Assembly: GCF_023078275.1 (NCBI RefSeq)
Contig: NC_062998.1
Coordinates: 15,885,916 to 15,949,915 of the forward strand
From: Leguminivora glycinivorella
Taxonomy: Eukaryota > Arthropoda > Insecta > Lepidoptera > Tortricidae
Length of the DNA stretch: 64,000 nucleotides
Direction: 5' to 3'
Positions 21,261 to 31,211 of this stretch are shown here, piece after piece. Both the position numbers and the translations under genes were made by a program. The notes beneath the pieces are model-generated. The model saw only the letters and a list, made by a program, of their open reading frames with translations, was not told where the DNA came from and did no database searches. Position 1 is the first letter of the stretch, and each line of letters starts with the position of its first letter.

Positions 21261-22385
21261 TTATGGCGCCGCTCTGTCCGTCTGTCACATTTATACTTAT
21301 GCTATCGATTTGAAATTTGGAACAGTTATAAACATTTTGAACCTCTACAAGCTGATAGTATTATTTAAAAAATATATTAATATTAATTATAGAAAATGGC
21401 CAAAATGGAAGGGGGGCAAACTGTAAATGTCAAGTTACTAGTTCAAATGGGGTATCTTTAGAAAGAGCTCAAATTGTACATATCAAAACTATTTTTTATA
21501 ATTTTTTTGTTGGGAAAAAAAAAGAATTATGAAGGAGAAAAAAATACCCCCCCACCCCTTTATTTCGGAAGTTTACTAACGAAAAATTATGAAATTTTTA
21601 CGAAATTTTGCTTTTATGCTAAATTTTACAGGAAAAATAAAATCGTGTATGTACCTTAGAAACTTTTTTTTTTTATTCACAAAAAACTTTTCAGATTTTA
21701 ATTTTCAATTTAACCACCTTTGCGGATTATATCGAACTTCAAATAATAGGAGATTATATTATATGTACTTAAAAAAAATCTCTTTTAAATAAAGAAAAAA
21801 CTGTCCAAATCGGTTGACATCATAAAGAATTATCACTGAAAAACTAATATACTAGAGTTAGCGAAATCACCGAGAGATGGCGCTGTACCTATAGGTAATT
21901 ATAGTCAAATTTTTAAAGTTATACCAGTTATACATATGAGATACATGAGATTATTTTAACTTTTTCCCCTCACTAGCTCGGAAACACGTGTTTTGTCCTT
22001 TAGTAAAAACGCATTTTATCCACTAGTGGGTAAAGTAATTTGACCTTGAATAAAGTCTAATGTACTGCTTTAAAATTTACAAAACTAGTTGAATTTAGTA
22101 ATTAAGATGATTTACCACCCGTGGAACTACTGGAAGCAGTGATAAACGCATTTTCTTGCGTTGTAGTTTCCTCGCTAATATAGTGAGGGGTAAAGTTTTG
22201 TGCTACACTCGGGTGCAAATGTATTTTACTTCGCGTGTGTTAAAAAACTCGCAAGTTCAGGATTCTATTCTCGTGGTTCAACTATAGAATCCTTTCACTT
22301 GCTCGTTTTTCAATTCCACACTCGGTGTTAAAATACAACTTTGCCCCCTTGTAAAATAACTATTGTAAGTTTGTACGGATAAGTG

Positions 22386-22512
22386 CGTTTTCACATTATC
22401 CGATCCGATATCGGATGTCGGCCCAATATCCCATACATTACAGGCGCCATCTTGGATTTATTCTATTGAAATCCTTCCGACATCCGATATCGGATCGGAT
22501 AATGTGAAAACG
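22386..22512. mobile_element. Palindromic MITE copy 1 (CCGATATCGG family)
   Basis: Arms CGTTTTCACATTATCCGATC with internal CCGATATCGG are mirrored at the right end. TAA occurs at both outer edges (22378-22385 region and 22514-22518), which would fit a 3-bp TWA duplication of PIF/Harbinger elements. Two sister copies are at 24481-24607 and 50537-50667. Confidence 0.7.
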
Positions 22513-23150
22513 GACTAAGGTCCCTCGGTAGGCGAGTCCGACTCGCACTTGGCCGGTTTTTTTTGCTCTACGTGGCATATCTGAGGCAACGTAAAACCAA
22601 GGACGATTATAAAGGACCAGCAGAGTCCATACTAAATACCGTACCCCGTTGGCAGCCGTAAATCTATGTCACTAGATGTCACTAAGAGTGTCATTTGAAT
22701 AAAAATGTCGTTTTTTTTTTAAATACGCACGCGGTAGTTCAACAGCATTACAAGTGATACAGTGAAAAGTATATAGATGACGCTAGGGGCCCGTGTCATG
22801 TTTCAGTCCCTGTTTACAACGCAAGCCATCGTTCTTATTTTGAATTATGACAATCATGCAAAAGAGTACCATACTGTCAAATTTTCTATCTCTTTCATTT
22901 TGAGCGTGACGTCAATGATTAGTAATATTACTTTCAATATATTTAAAATTTAGATTTTAATGAGGCCATTCCGAACGGTGTTTATGATAGATATCATGTT
23001 GACAATCAATCTCCTGACCGTCTCGCTCATACCAATCCTATCCTATATTTGAACGAGTGCGACCGAAACAGTTGAGTATTATTGAAGATTTTTGAATGTC
23101 TAAAATCTTATTGGTAGTTGTCGAAAACCCGCTTTATCCATAAAGTGTTG

Positions 23151-23194
23151 GCTCGTACGCCTATCACCCACTTTAGGGTAATAGGCGTACGAGC
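23151..23194. repeat. Compact hairpin
   Basis: GCTCGTACGCCTATCACCC is followed after 6 nt by its near-perfect inverse (18 of 19). Neighbouring DNA to 23400 repeats GTACG and ATCACCCACTT motifs. No coding signal. Confidence 0.5.
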
Positions 23195-23521
23195 AAGTAC
23201 GCGTTGGATGGTCGACTACTATGCGCAGCGGTTTTTACGCGTACTTACGATGACACACAATCGAAAAAGGTCGTCGAGCCATAAGTACGCATACCTGCTC
23301 GTATCGTACGTTTATCACCCACTTCAGACTGCGTTTCGATCGGCGTTTAGCTACAATGATTATCAGCTCGGCTTCATGGCTTTACGAACCTTAGCTCGGA
23401 CCATCGAATATGAAACTTATAAACTTCTTTATACACAAAGTTTATAACCAGGTGCTCCATGACACCATTGCACCAATCTGTCGCCAGCACCGCTACACTT
23501 CAACGGCCAAGTCACACAACA

Positions 23522-23759
23522 TCCATACTAATATTATAAATGGGAAAGTGTGTGTGTCTGTTTGTTTGTCCATCTTTCACGGCAAAACGGAGCGACGTAT
23601 TGACGTGATTTTTTAAGTGGAGATAGTTGAAGGGATGGAAAGTGACATAGGCTACTTTTTGTCTCTTTTTATATCCCCCCCACTTCCTTGGAATGGAGGA
23701 TGGAAGTTTGTGGAGAGATTTTCGAATTTAACGCGAGCGAAGCCGCGGGCAAAGGCTAG
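23522..23759 (+). mobile_element. Lep1-type non-autonomous Helitron
   Basis: It starts TCCATACTAATATTATAAAT and ends GCCGCGGGCAAAGGCTAG, inserted between A and T as Helitrons do (5' TC, 3' CTAG). The interior has GTGTGTGTCTGTTTGTTTGT and TTCACGGCAAAACGGAGCGA. Lep1 is known as a lepidopteran Helitron-like repeat. A truncated reverse copy lies at 52118-52288. Confidence 0.75.
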
Positions 23760-24480
23760 TTAACTATAATAATAAAGAAATCGCAGTAAGGAAAGGAACT
23801 TTATGTAGATTTCATTACTTTTTAGAGATAAACAAGCAGCTCCATCGAGACGGCTATTTTTTACAGAATGTTTTTGGTGGGATATACATAGGCATAGGTA
23901 TATAACACCACAGAATATATAATAGTACAAGTACAGAAGGCCCACTGCTTTGATGTTCACGACATGCCGCCTTTTTAAATGCCTACAAAATTCTAACAAA
24001 GAAACGAGCCGCACGTGCGCGGCGCCCGACGATAGGGTTGCTTATGGATTAAAACTAATTAATACTCAGATAAAATGTTATACTATTATATTCAAGTCTT
24101 GGGTACTTTCTAGGTATATATATAGTATTTATATATTTTTGTTTAAGTTCCGACATCACACGCCTTATTGAATCTTTTCGGGGGATTTAATCAATAGTAA
24201 ATCTGTGTAAACATGTCCTATGGTATTTATTTTATTCATGATATCTATTTAACTTAGCATTATTATCCATTCCACACGCGGACATCGCATAATATAAACC
24301 TTAAAAAAACTCGTGGCGTAAAGTAACATTAGAAAGTGCGAACGTGCGTTCCGTGAGAACGCGCGCTACCCCTGATTAGGCCGCGAACTCGCGGCCGCCT
24401 GCATGTACTTGTAGCGCGGCGATAGAATCGCGGAGTGAGCCGCCCCTGATAACACTAACAAGGTATCTATTGTCTTAGTC
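23760..24480. other. Intergenic DNA with a SINE tail and a CpG-rich patch
   Basis: No gene seen. About 24190-24235 carries AATCTGTGTAAACATGTCCT and TATTTATTTT, matching the 3' tail of the SINE at 8478-8745. A GC-rich patch at 24350-24450 (GGCCGCGAACTCGCGGCCGC) stands out from the AT-rich surroundings and is unexplained. Confidence 0.4.
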
Positions 24481-24607
24481 CGTTTTCACATTATCCGATC
24501 CGATATCGGATGTCGGAAGGATTTAAATGGAAAAAATCCAAGATAGCGCCTGTAATGTATGGGGTATCAGTCCTACATCCGATATCGGATCGGATAATGT
24601 GAAAACG
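24481..24607. mobile_element. Palindromic MITE copy 2 (CCGATATCGG family)
   Basis: Same arms as the copy at 22386 (CGTTTTCACATTATCCGATC ... mirrored). TTA occurs at both sides. About 127 bp, non-coding. Confidence 0.7.
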
Positions 24608-24609
24608 CA

Positions 24610-26030
24610 TTTAGTCTCATTAATTATTACTTATGTCAGAGTTTCACTAATTATTTCCTTTTATTCATTTATTATCTCAGTTTAGGTTTATACGAGTACC
24701 AAACGAGTAGTATACGAGTAGAAAATATATTACCAAAACAATACAAACTATCATTAATTTATTATAAAAACGTAATCCAAAGTGCCACACCTGGCGGCCT
24801 AACTATCCGCGTTGTGTCCAAGACGAAACCTGACCGACGAAGCTAGCATGTCTCTCTACATGTTAGCTGAAATACTGTCAAACCATTCACTGTGATTACT
24901 CAGATTATTATAAGCAAAATGATCTTTGAATGAACTTTCTGGACAATTGAGATGCATGGGCGCAGTCGAAACCAGCTCGCCCCTTCAGCCGTGTCCCGTT
25001 GAAAATCGGAAAGATTATTTTCCTTAGCACATTTAATGTTTACAAATTGGATTCGCCTTCTGTCACCTAAACTGGTAATTTTATGTATGAGGTCATTGGT
25101 CATACAATTATTAATTTATACAGTTATTAATTCTGTATCTCTACTCGCATTGCTGCTGCGATTCTAAAATATTTAATATCCATATATTATGAATATTCAA
25201 TAAATCATACAATGACATTTGTGATGTGACATGGATGTCAGATGTCACATCTGTTGGCACAATGATTGCGTTTTGTTGAACGTATTTGAGCTCAACATAT
25301 AGGTTTATTATCACTAAGTATATTATATTAATGAACAACGAAACGGATGTGACATTTTTTTAGTCCACCAACGTCATCTAGTCATTTTATTTGGTAATAA
25401 TTAGACAACATGCGAACAAACTTAGCCAGCGAAGCGATCACAACTACGTCGAGGCCGACCAAAAAATATAATTTGTAACAATTGTGTTTTGAGCCAATAT
25501 TTTGATATTAAAATAAAGTTTTTTGATAGTTATTCATAGTATAATATAAAAACAAGTAAAAATATGTGTGAAAATATGTTTTTTTCCACTCCCGGGTTAC
25601 GAAACAACGCCATCTAGTTTTAAAGCAAAAACTAAGCTTTTTTCAGGGGTACGCTTTTTTGTATGGGCTATATCAGTCTAGTATTAAATGGTCCTTGGTA
25701 AAACGTAGTGATTCAATGCTCTTTGAGCTGAGGTTGGAAAACTTGGCAGGTTATAAGGGTTATAATTAAATGAAATATATTTTTTCTACTTGTCGACTGT
25801 AATCTGTCAATTAGGCCACCACAGACTAAACTATAAGTGCTAACTTTTCAGTGTTGGATACTCTGTGGCAGTTCCGACTCAATTATAATTAAGCTCAATA
25901 TAGTTGACTTTAGTTAACTGTAATAACTTCATACAATTTCTATACTAATTTGCGATACCTGGCAAATTTTCCTGCATCTGAAACACATTTTTTTTATCTG
26001 TTGCGTTATCGGCCAATCAGAGCCGGTTAT
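24610..26030. other. Intergenic DNA, no gene recognised
   Basis: AT-rich sequence. The short open frames have no conserved motif. Nothing else supportable. Confidence 0.4.
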
Positions 26031-26032
26031 TA

Positions 26033-26400
26033 TGGATGTTTTGTTCCGTGCACACTGATAGGTCGCGGTCGTGGTCGTTTTACGACGGACGTCCGCGTAG
26101 TATGTTCCTAGCTTTACGTACGGTTATTATTGTTATTATATTAGGTAATTCGATGTTGATACAACATTTTAACTTACATGAATGATGATATTTCCGTCCA
26201 TTGATGATGAAGATGATGACTCGTAGAAAAAGTATTGTATACAATAGCATAGACTAAACTAAATTTTCTCTGACAATAGTGATATAATTAAGCTTTTCAC
26301 TCTCGTGCCGTACTATTAGGCCACTCAGCAAGCTTCGTGGCATAAACATGGTACTCGACTGAAAAGCTCTGTATTATATATCACTATTGTATAAAATACT
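26033..26400. repeat. Truncated MITE and a diverged repeat shared with 39.5 kb
   Basis: 26033-26117 repeats the right half of the MITE at 21033-21260 (GTTTTACGACGGACGTCCGC). 26145-26400 carries GATGATATTTCCGTCCATTG, TCGTAGAAAAAGTATTGTAT and GGCCACTCAGCAAGCTTCGT, all found in reverse order and strand at 39530-39780. Confidence 0.6.
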
Positions 26401-26490
26401 ATTTTTCAAGTTGTCCGTGTCCACCCCACATTTTCAAGATTTGGAAATTTTTATGTGGTTTCCACTCAGAATCGCGAGCTCTTTCAATCC

Positions 26491-26719
26491 TGTTATTGTG
26501 AAGGTTAAATATGCAATCGACTCATGCTTGACCAAGTTCAAGTTTGGAATCTCAGTTGTCTATGTGCAGACTTTTGAGTTTTCAAACGACACTCTTGACA
26601 GGACTCATGATGTAAACATGTTTGTGTAAATATATATCAATAAATTATAAATAAATAACGTTCGGATAAACCAAAGTGCCTTCCTATTGTTCCAAGGACC
26701 TCCTGTGGGAATTCCCACA
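26491..26719 (+). repeat. 5' LTR of the copia element
   Basis: 229 bp, TG...CA ends. It ends in a perfect 16-bp palindrome TGTGGGAATTCCCACA. An AATAAATTATAAATAAATAA stretch within it may carry the polyadenylation signal. Confidence 0.92.
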
Positions 26720-26735
26720 GGTTATGGCCCATACG
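26720..26735 (+). other. Primer binding site of the copia element
   Basis: GGTTATGGCCCAT lies immediately after the LTR CA terminus. Copia elements prime from a half-tRNA of initiator Met using a GGTTATGGGCCC-type site. One internal base differs from that recalled form. Confidence 0.65.
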
Positions 26736-26898
26736 CAACGTTAAGGATCATTTATTTAAAGCTAGGAAGTGTTTGCAATTTTTCAGCATTATTTAGTCAG
26801 CTTTCGTACGGCGAGAATAACGTTAGCAACCACAGTTGTTAACCCTAGCAACGAGAGTAACATCATAGTTAAAGAAAAAACCGTAAGTAAACTACATC

Positions 26899-28179
26899 AT
26901 GGACAGCAAGGACAACATAAAGACTTTGAAATTAAATACGAATTATTCTAATTGGAGAAAACTAGCTAAATTATTTCTGGATGCAAAAGGAATTGGAGCC
27001 GATGATAAAGGTAAAGACGCAAAAGCTAAATACTATATTTTAAATTCAATAGATGAAAATATTTTACATTATGTGATTAATTGCTCAACCACAAAGGATA
27101 TTTTTGAAAAATTAGATATTGTATTCAATTACAAAGTGGAAAAAGACAGTCACCTCAGAGTTATAGAATTTTATAACTACAAATTTACTGGAGATATACT
27201 TCAAGATATTAGCAAATTGCAAAATATGTGTTTTGAACTAGAATCTACCGCAAATAAAATAAATGATGACATGCTTATACAAAAGATTTTGACCATTTTA
27301 CCTTCAACATTCAATTACTTCAGGACTGTATGGGAGGTAACTCCGAAGTCTGACCAAACCATACATACTTTGATCGAACGAATTCAAAAAGAACTTAAGC
27401 TTGTTGAAAATAATTATTCAATTGTAGTCAATTCAGATATAAATCACCAAACAGAGGAAGCAATGAAAAGCAATGAAAGAATTTGTTTTAATTGTAACCA
27501 ACGAGGGCATATTGCGAGATTCTGTAATAATAAAAAATGCACAATATGCAATAAAAGTGGCCACACTTCCAGTGAATGTTTTTCTACAAAGGTATGTAGG
27601 AAATGTAACAGGAAGGGACACATTGAAAAATTTTGTCGCACTTTTAGTCTGGTGAGTGAACAACTGAAGCATACAACTAGTATTAGAGCCATTATTGATT
27701 CGGGTGCATCCTCTCACATGTTCTATAATAATGATGTCATTAACTCCACAGAAAATGTAAATGTAGAAATAAGATGTGCTAATGCAGAGAACCTCGTCGC
27801 ACAAGCCATAGGTACAGTAAAAACAAATGGTTTTGAACTGGAAGATGTACTACATGTTCCTGCAATTTCTAGAAACCTGATATCTGTAAGTTCAATCACT
27901 GATCATGCAGCTTCTGTACTCTTCGTTGGAAACAAGGTAACTGTAAAGAAATATAATCGCATTATTCTTACGGGATATAAAACTAGAAACGGTCTTTATG
28001 AAACAGAATTTTCTGCTAACACTGTTCGCGAGGTTTTGCTTTCTGAGAACGCCGATATTTGGCATCGTCGGCTAGGTCACGTATCGGATGTGCCGCGTCT
28101 AGCTAAACTGGTGAACGGTATCAAAATTGGGGGGAACATAAAGAAAACTTTTGTGAAATATGCATTAAAGCAAAAATGA
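26899..28179 (+). CDS. Copia gag-protease frame (426 aa)
   Basis: Starts MDSKDNIKTLKL. Residues 1-170 are gag-like. Three CCHC knuckles follow at about 194-248 (CNQRGHIARFC, CTICNKSGHTSSEC, CRKCNRKGHIEKFC); copia gag usually has one, so three is unusual. The aspartic protease motif IIDSGASSHMF is at about 265. A gag-pre-integrase segment with HRRLGH at about 391-396 holds the HH half of the integrase zinc site. The frame then diverges from the family after a run of six G (28129-28134) and stops at 28177-28179. The CC half of the zinc site (FCEIC) is encoded one frame back, so the break separates the two halves. The most likely cause is one G missing from the run. Confidence 0.88.
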   Translation: MDSKDNIKTLKLNTNYSNWRKLAKLFLDAKGIGADDKGKDAKAKYYILNSIDENILHYVINCSTTKDIFEKLDIVFNYKVEKDSHLRVIEFYNYKFTGDILQDISKLQNMCFELESTANKINDDMLIQKILTILPSTFNYFRTVWEVTPKSDQTIHTLIERIQKELKLVENNYSIVVNSDINHQTEEAMKSNERICFNCNQRGHIARFCNNKKCTICNKSGHTSSECFSTKVCRKCNRKGHIEKFCRTFSLVSEQLKHTTSIRAIIDSGASSHMFYNNDVINSTENVNVEIRCANAENLVAQAIGTVKTNGFELEDVLHVPAISRNLISVSSITDHAASVLFVGNKVTVKKYNRIILTGYKTRNGLYETEFSANTVREVLLSENADIWHRRLGHVSDVPRLAKLVNGIKIGGNIKKTFVKYALKQK

Positions 28180-31100
28180 CTAGAAAACCTTTCAAAAATA
28201 ATAGAATTAAAGCAAAATTTCCTTTAGAAATTATCCATACGGACATTTGCGGTCCGATAGAAATTCCCACTTGGGATAATAAAAAATATTTTATTACTTT
28301 TTTGGATGACTTTACACATTTTTGTGTTGTCTACTTAATTACTTTTAAAAGTGAAGCCTTTGATAAAATAAAACAGTTTGTGACTTTAGCGGAGAACCAT
28401 TTCAATACAAAAGTTAGGAAAATCAGATGCGACAACGGAAAAGAATACTCGAACAATAACCTAATGTCTTGGTGCAGCTCTAAGGGCATAATTATGGATC
28501 TAACAATACCCTACACTCCTCAATTAAATGGAAAAGCAGAGCGATTGAATAGAACCTTGTTAGAACGAACGAGAGCATTAATATTCGATGGTCGAGTTCC
28601 AAATTATCTATGGGGTGAAGCTCTTATAACTGCAAGTTTCTTAATCAATAGAAGTCCTACCGAAGGCAAAGACAAAACTCCAGCAGAGATGTGGTTTGGC
28701 ATCAAACCTGATGTATCACATGTAAGACGTTTTGGTTCAACAACTTATTATAAAATAAACTCTGGTGTACGAAAGCTAGATGTCAGATGCAAAAAGGGAA
28801 TCCTGATTGGCTATATCAGGAATGGTTACAAAATATGGGTGGATGAAACAAAAACAATTGTAAGAGCGAGGGATGTAAGAATAAATGAAGATGAGCAAGG
28901 TATATATACAAATGAAGAAAATGATGAAACTATTAGAGGTCTTTGGACAATCAACGAAGAAACTGAAGAGACAGTTAGGGAAGGCACAACACAAAATGAA
29001 GATCAAATAAACAGGCAGGAAGAAAATCAGGTCAGAAGAGTCAACAGTAATGAAGGTCGAGAAGGAGATACATTAAGAAGAATTGAAACAAGTAGCAATG
29101 GAGAGGAGGGTCGAGAAGGAGGTACATCAAGAAGAGTTGGAGGAAGTAGTAATATAGAGAAGAGTCGAGAAGGTGATATGTTAAAAAGAAAAGTAAGAAG
29201 TAGAAATGCAGAGAATGTTCGAGAAGGTGTTATTCATTTAAGAAGATTAGGAAGCGAAACAAGTGAAGATGAAACAAAAGAAGATGAAACAAAAGAAGAT
29301 GAAACAAAAGTAGATGAAACAAAAGAAGATGAAACAAAAGAAGATGAAACAAAAGAAGGTGAAACAAAAGAAGATGAAACAAATGAAAGCGAAACAAATG
29401 AAGGCGAAATAAATGATGGCGAAACAAATGAAGGTGAAATAAATGAAGGCGAAACAAATGAAGATAAAACAAAAGACAATAATGAAACAAATGAAATAGA
29501 AACAATTGAAGAAGAAGAAAATAATGAAGTATTTTATGATGGGAATGAAGAATTTTTTGATAATGAAGAAGTTGAAAATCGAGTTGGAAGTATTGAAAAT
29601 CAAAATATTGATAGTGATGTTAATCAAAATAGAAGAGTTCAACCTGCTAGAGACCGCAGATTACCTGATAGATATAAAGATTATTTAATGAATTATGATA
29701 CTGAAGCTTCAATGTTAACTTACGAGGAGGCAATAGAATCAAAAGAAAAGGATAAATGGAAAAAGGCAATAAAAGAAGAAATTAAATCACTTGAAGAAAA
29801 TAAGACGTGGTCATTTGTGGATGAACAGGAAGCAAAAGGAAGAAAATTAGTTACTAGCAAGTGGATTTTTACAGTAAAGTCTGATGGCAGATATAAAGCC
29901 AGACTAGTTGCAAGAGGCTTTCAACAAAAGTACAAAATAGATTATGACGAGACGTACAGTCCGGTAGTTAATAGTACGTCTTTAAGAATCTTACTATCTA
30001 TTGCAGCGGCAAAAGGGTTAAAAATAAAACAGTTTGATGTGAAGACAGCCTTTTTACATGGAGACTTGAAAGAATGTATATACATGAAGGTACCCAAAGG
30101 CTATAGCAACAAAGAAGGCAAAGTATGCAAACTAAACAAGAGCTTATACGGTCTGAAACAAGCTCCACTAATGTGGAATATTAAGTTTACAGAGTTCTTA
30201 ATAAAGATGGGGTTCAAGCAGATGAAACTTGATCAATGCATTTTTGTTATGGAGGGTGAAAGAAAGATTATTCTTGCGGTATATGTCGATGATGGATTAG
30301 TTCTTGGAGAGAAAGAAGAAGATCTAGTGTACATAATAGAAAGAATTAGAAAGGCTTTTGAACTAAGAGTCTTAGATGAAGTCACCAATTACATTGGTTT
30401 GGACATTAAGCAAGATGAAAATGGGATTAAAATTTTTCAGAAAACATACAGTGAGAAAATCATTAAGAAATTTAACCTAAACAATGCCAAAGAATGTAAA
30501 TGTCCAACAATTCTGATAGAACAGCATCCGTCAGTAAAGGTTGATACTAAGTCTCATGAGCTTTACCGAGAGATGATAGGGTCATTGTTATATCTTTCGA
30601 ATAAAACGCGACCAGACATTAGTTTTCAAGTGGGTTATTGTTCGAGGCATCAAAATTCTCCAAATTTAAATGATTTGAATAATGCTAAGACAATTTTGCG
30701 ATTCCTGAAAGGCTCAACAGAAAAAGGGAATCACTTTAATAAAGATGATAAAGTACTCAGGGGTTATTGTGATTCGGATTTCGCGGGAGATCCAGACACT
30801 AGGCGCAGCACTTCTGGTTTTGTGATTTGGCTGAATGGTGGACCAGTGGCATGGAGCTCAAGAAAACAATCAGTAGTCGCACTGAGCAGCACAGAAGCAG
30901 AATTCATAGCAGCAGCAGAATGTTGTAAAGAACTACTATTCATAAGGGATCTGATTTTTGAGATAACCAAGGAAAAACTAGAAGTTGAGATGAGAGTAGA
31001 TAATCAATCTGCAATTTGGCTTATGAAAAAAGGAATCATGGGGAGAAGAAGCAAACACATAGACGTAAGATACTATTACCTAAAAGAGAAAATTGACGAA

Positions 31101-31211
31101 AATCAGATTACAGTTAAATACTGTCCGACGGGATCACAGCTGGCTGATATACTAACTAAAAGTTTACCGGCTGTAAAATTTGAAAAATGTCAACGAAGAT
31201 TAGTGTTTTAG
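28176..31211 (+). CDS. Copia integrase-RT-RNase H frame (1011 aa)
   Basis: The integrase catalytic triad D-D-E appears as HTDICGP, RCDNGKEY and NGKAERLNRT (about residues 20-125). A highly acidic, repetitive linker occupies about residues 250-480. RT then follows with KWIFTVK, QFDVKTAFLHG and the YVDDGLV active site, then RNase H with GYCDSDFAGD, SSTEAEF and VDNQSA, and the copia-typical LADILTKSLP near the end. The nominal ATG overlaps the upstream stop as ATGA. The true frame enters upstream, so this ATG is probably not a native start. No internal stops across 1011 codons. Confidence 0.9.
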   Translation: MTRKPFKNNRIKAKFPLEIIHTDICGPIEIPTWDNKKYFITFLDDFTHFCVVYLITFKSEAFDKIKQFVTLAENHFNTKVRKIRCDNGKEYSNNNLMSWCSSKGIIMDLTIPYTPQLNGKAERLNRTLLERTRALIFDGRVPNYLWGEALITASFLINRSPTEGKDKTPAEMWFGIKPDVSHVRRFGSTTYYKINSGVRKLDVRCKKGILIGYIRNGYKIWVDETKTIVRARDVRINEDEQGIYTNEENDETIRGLWTINEETEETVREGTTQNEDQINRQEENQVRRVNSNEGREGDTLRRIETSSNGEEGREGGTSRRVGGSSNIEKSREGDMLKRKVRSRNAENVREGVIHLRRLGSETSEDETKEDETKEDETKVDETKEDETKEDETKEGETKEDETNESETNEGEINDGETNEGEINEGETNEDKTKDNNETNEIETIEEEENNEVFYDGNEEFFDNEEVENRVGSIENQNIDSDVNQNRRVQPARDRRLPDRYKDYLMNYDTEASMLTYEEAIESKEKDKWKKAIKEEIKSLEENKTWSFVDEQEAKGRKLVTSKWIFTVKSDGRYKARLVARGFQQKYKIDYDETYSPVVNSTSLRILLSIAAAKGLKIKQFDVKTAFLHGDLKECIYMKVPKGYSNKEGKVCKLNKSLYGLKQAPLMWNIKFTEFLIKMGFKQMKLDQCIFVMEGERKIILAVYVDDGLVLGEKEEDLVYIIERIRKAFELRVLDEVTNYIGLDIKQDENGIKIFQKTYSEKIIKKFNLNNAKECKCPTILIEQHPSVKVDTKSHELYREMIGSLLYLSNKTRPDISFQVGYCSRHQNSPNLNDLNNAKTILRFLKGSTEKGNHFNKDDKVLRGYCDSDFAGDPDTRRSTSGFVIWLNGGPVAWSSRKQSVVALSSTEAEFIAAAECCKELLFIRDLIFEITKEKLEVEMRVDNQSAIWLMKKGIMGRRSKHIDVRYYYLKEKIDENQITVKYCPTGSQLADILTKSLPAVKFEKCQRRLVF
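29260..29485 (+). repeat. 15-bp coding minisatellite in copia pol
   Basis: About 15 tandem copies of a 15-bp unit GAAGATGAAACAAAA encode DETKE-type pentapeptides, drifting to NEGET/NEGEI. Upstream, 29050-29240 holds about four diverged 23-codon repeats (REG...RR). They sit between integrase and RT. Confidence 0.85.

Larger units (their letters stand above)
20993..22560. repeat. Composite copy of the GGGTTCCGTA...CTTGGCCGGTTTTT repeat with nested inserts
   Basis: The left end TAGGGTTCCGTACCAAATAG and the right end CGAGTCCGACTCGCACTTGG plus CCGGTTTTTTTT are the usual borders of a widespread lepidopteran repeat. Inside lie a MITE (21033-21260), a diverged copy of the 8-kb repeat family (21960-22370) and a palindromic MITE (22386-22512). 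AT-rich filler between them has no coding frame. Confidence 0.55.

Noticed and set aside
20961..21368. Open frame of 135 codons on the plus strand
   Set aside because: It crosses a MITE with inverted ends and has no conserved motif.
23118..23447. Open frame of 109 codons
   Set aside because: No recognisable domain or codon bias; the area has hairpin and repeat structure.
28160..28180. Start-stop overlap ATGA as a designed reinitiation site in copia
   Set aside because: The conserved integrase zinc-site residues lie upstream of this ATG in the second frame, so the ATG is unlikely to be native.
29230..29642. Minus-strand open frames of 81-131 codons
   Set aside because: Shadow frames of the copia acidic repeat; low-complexity products.
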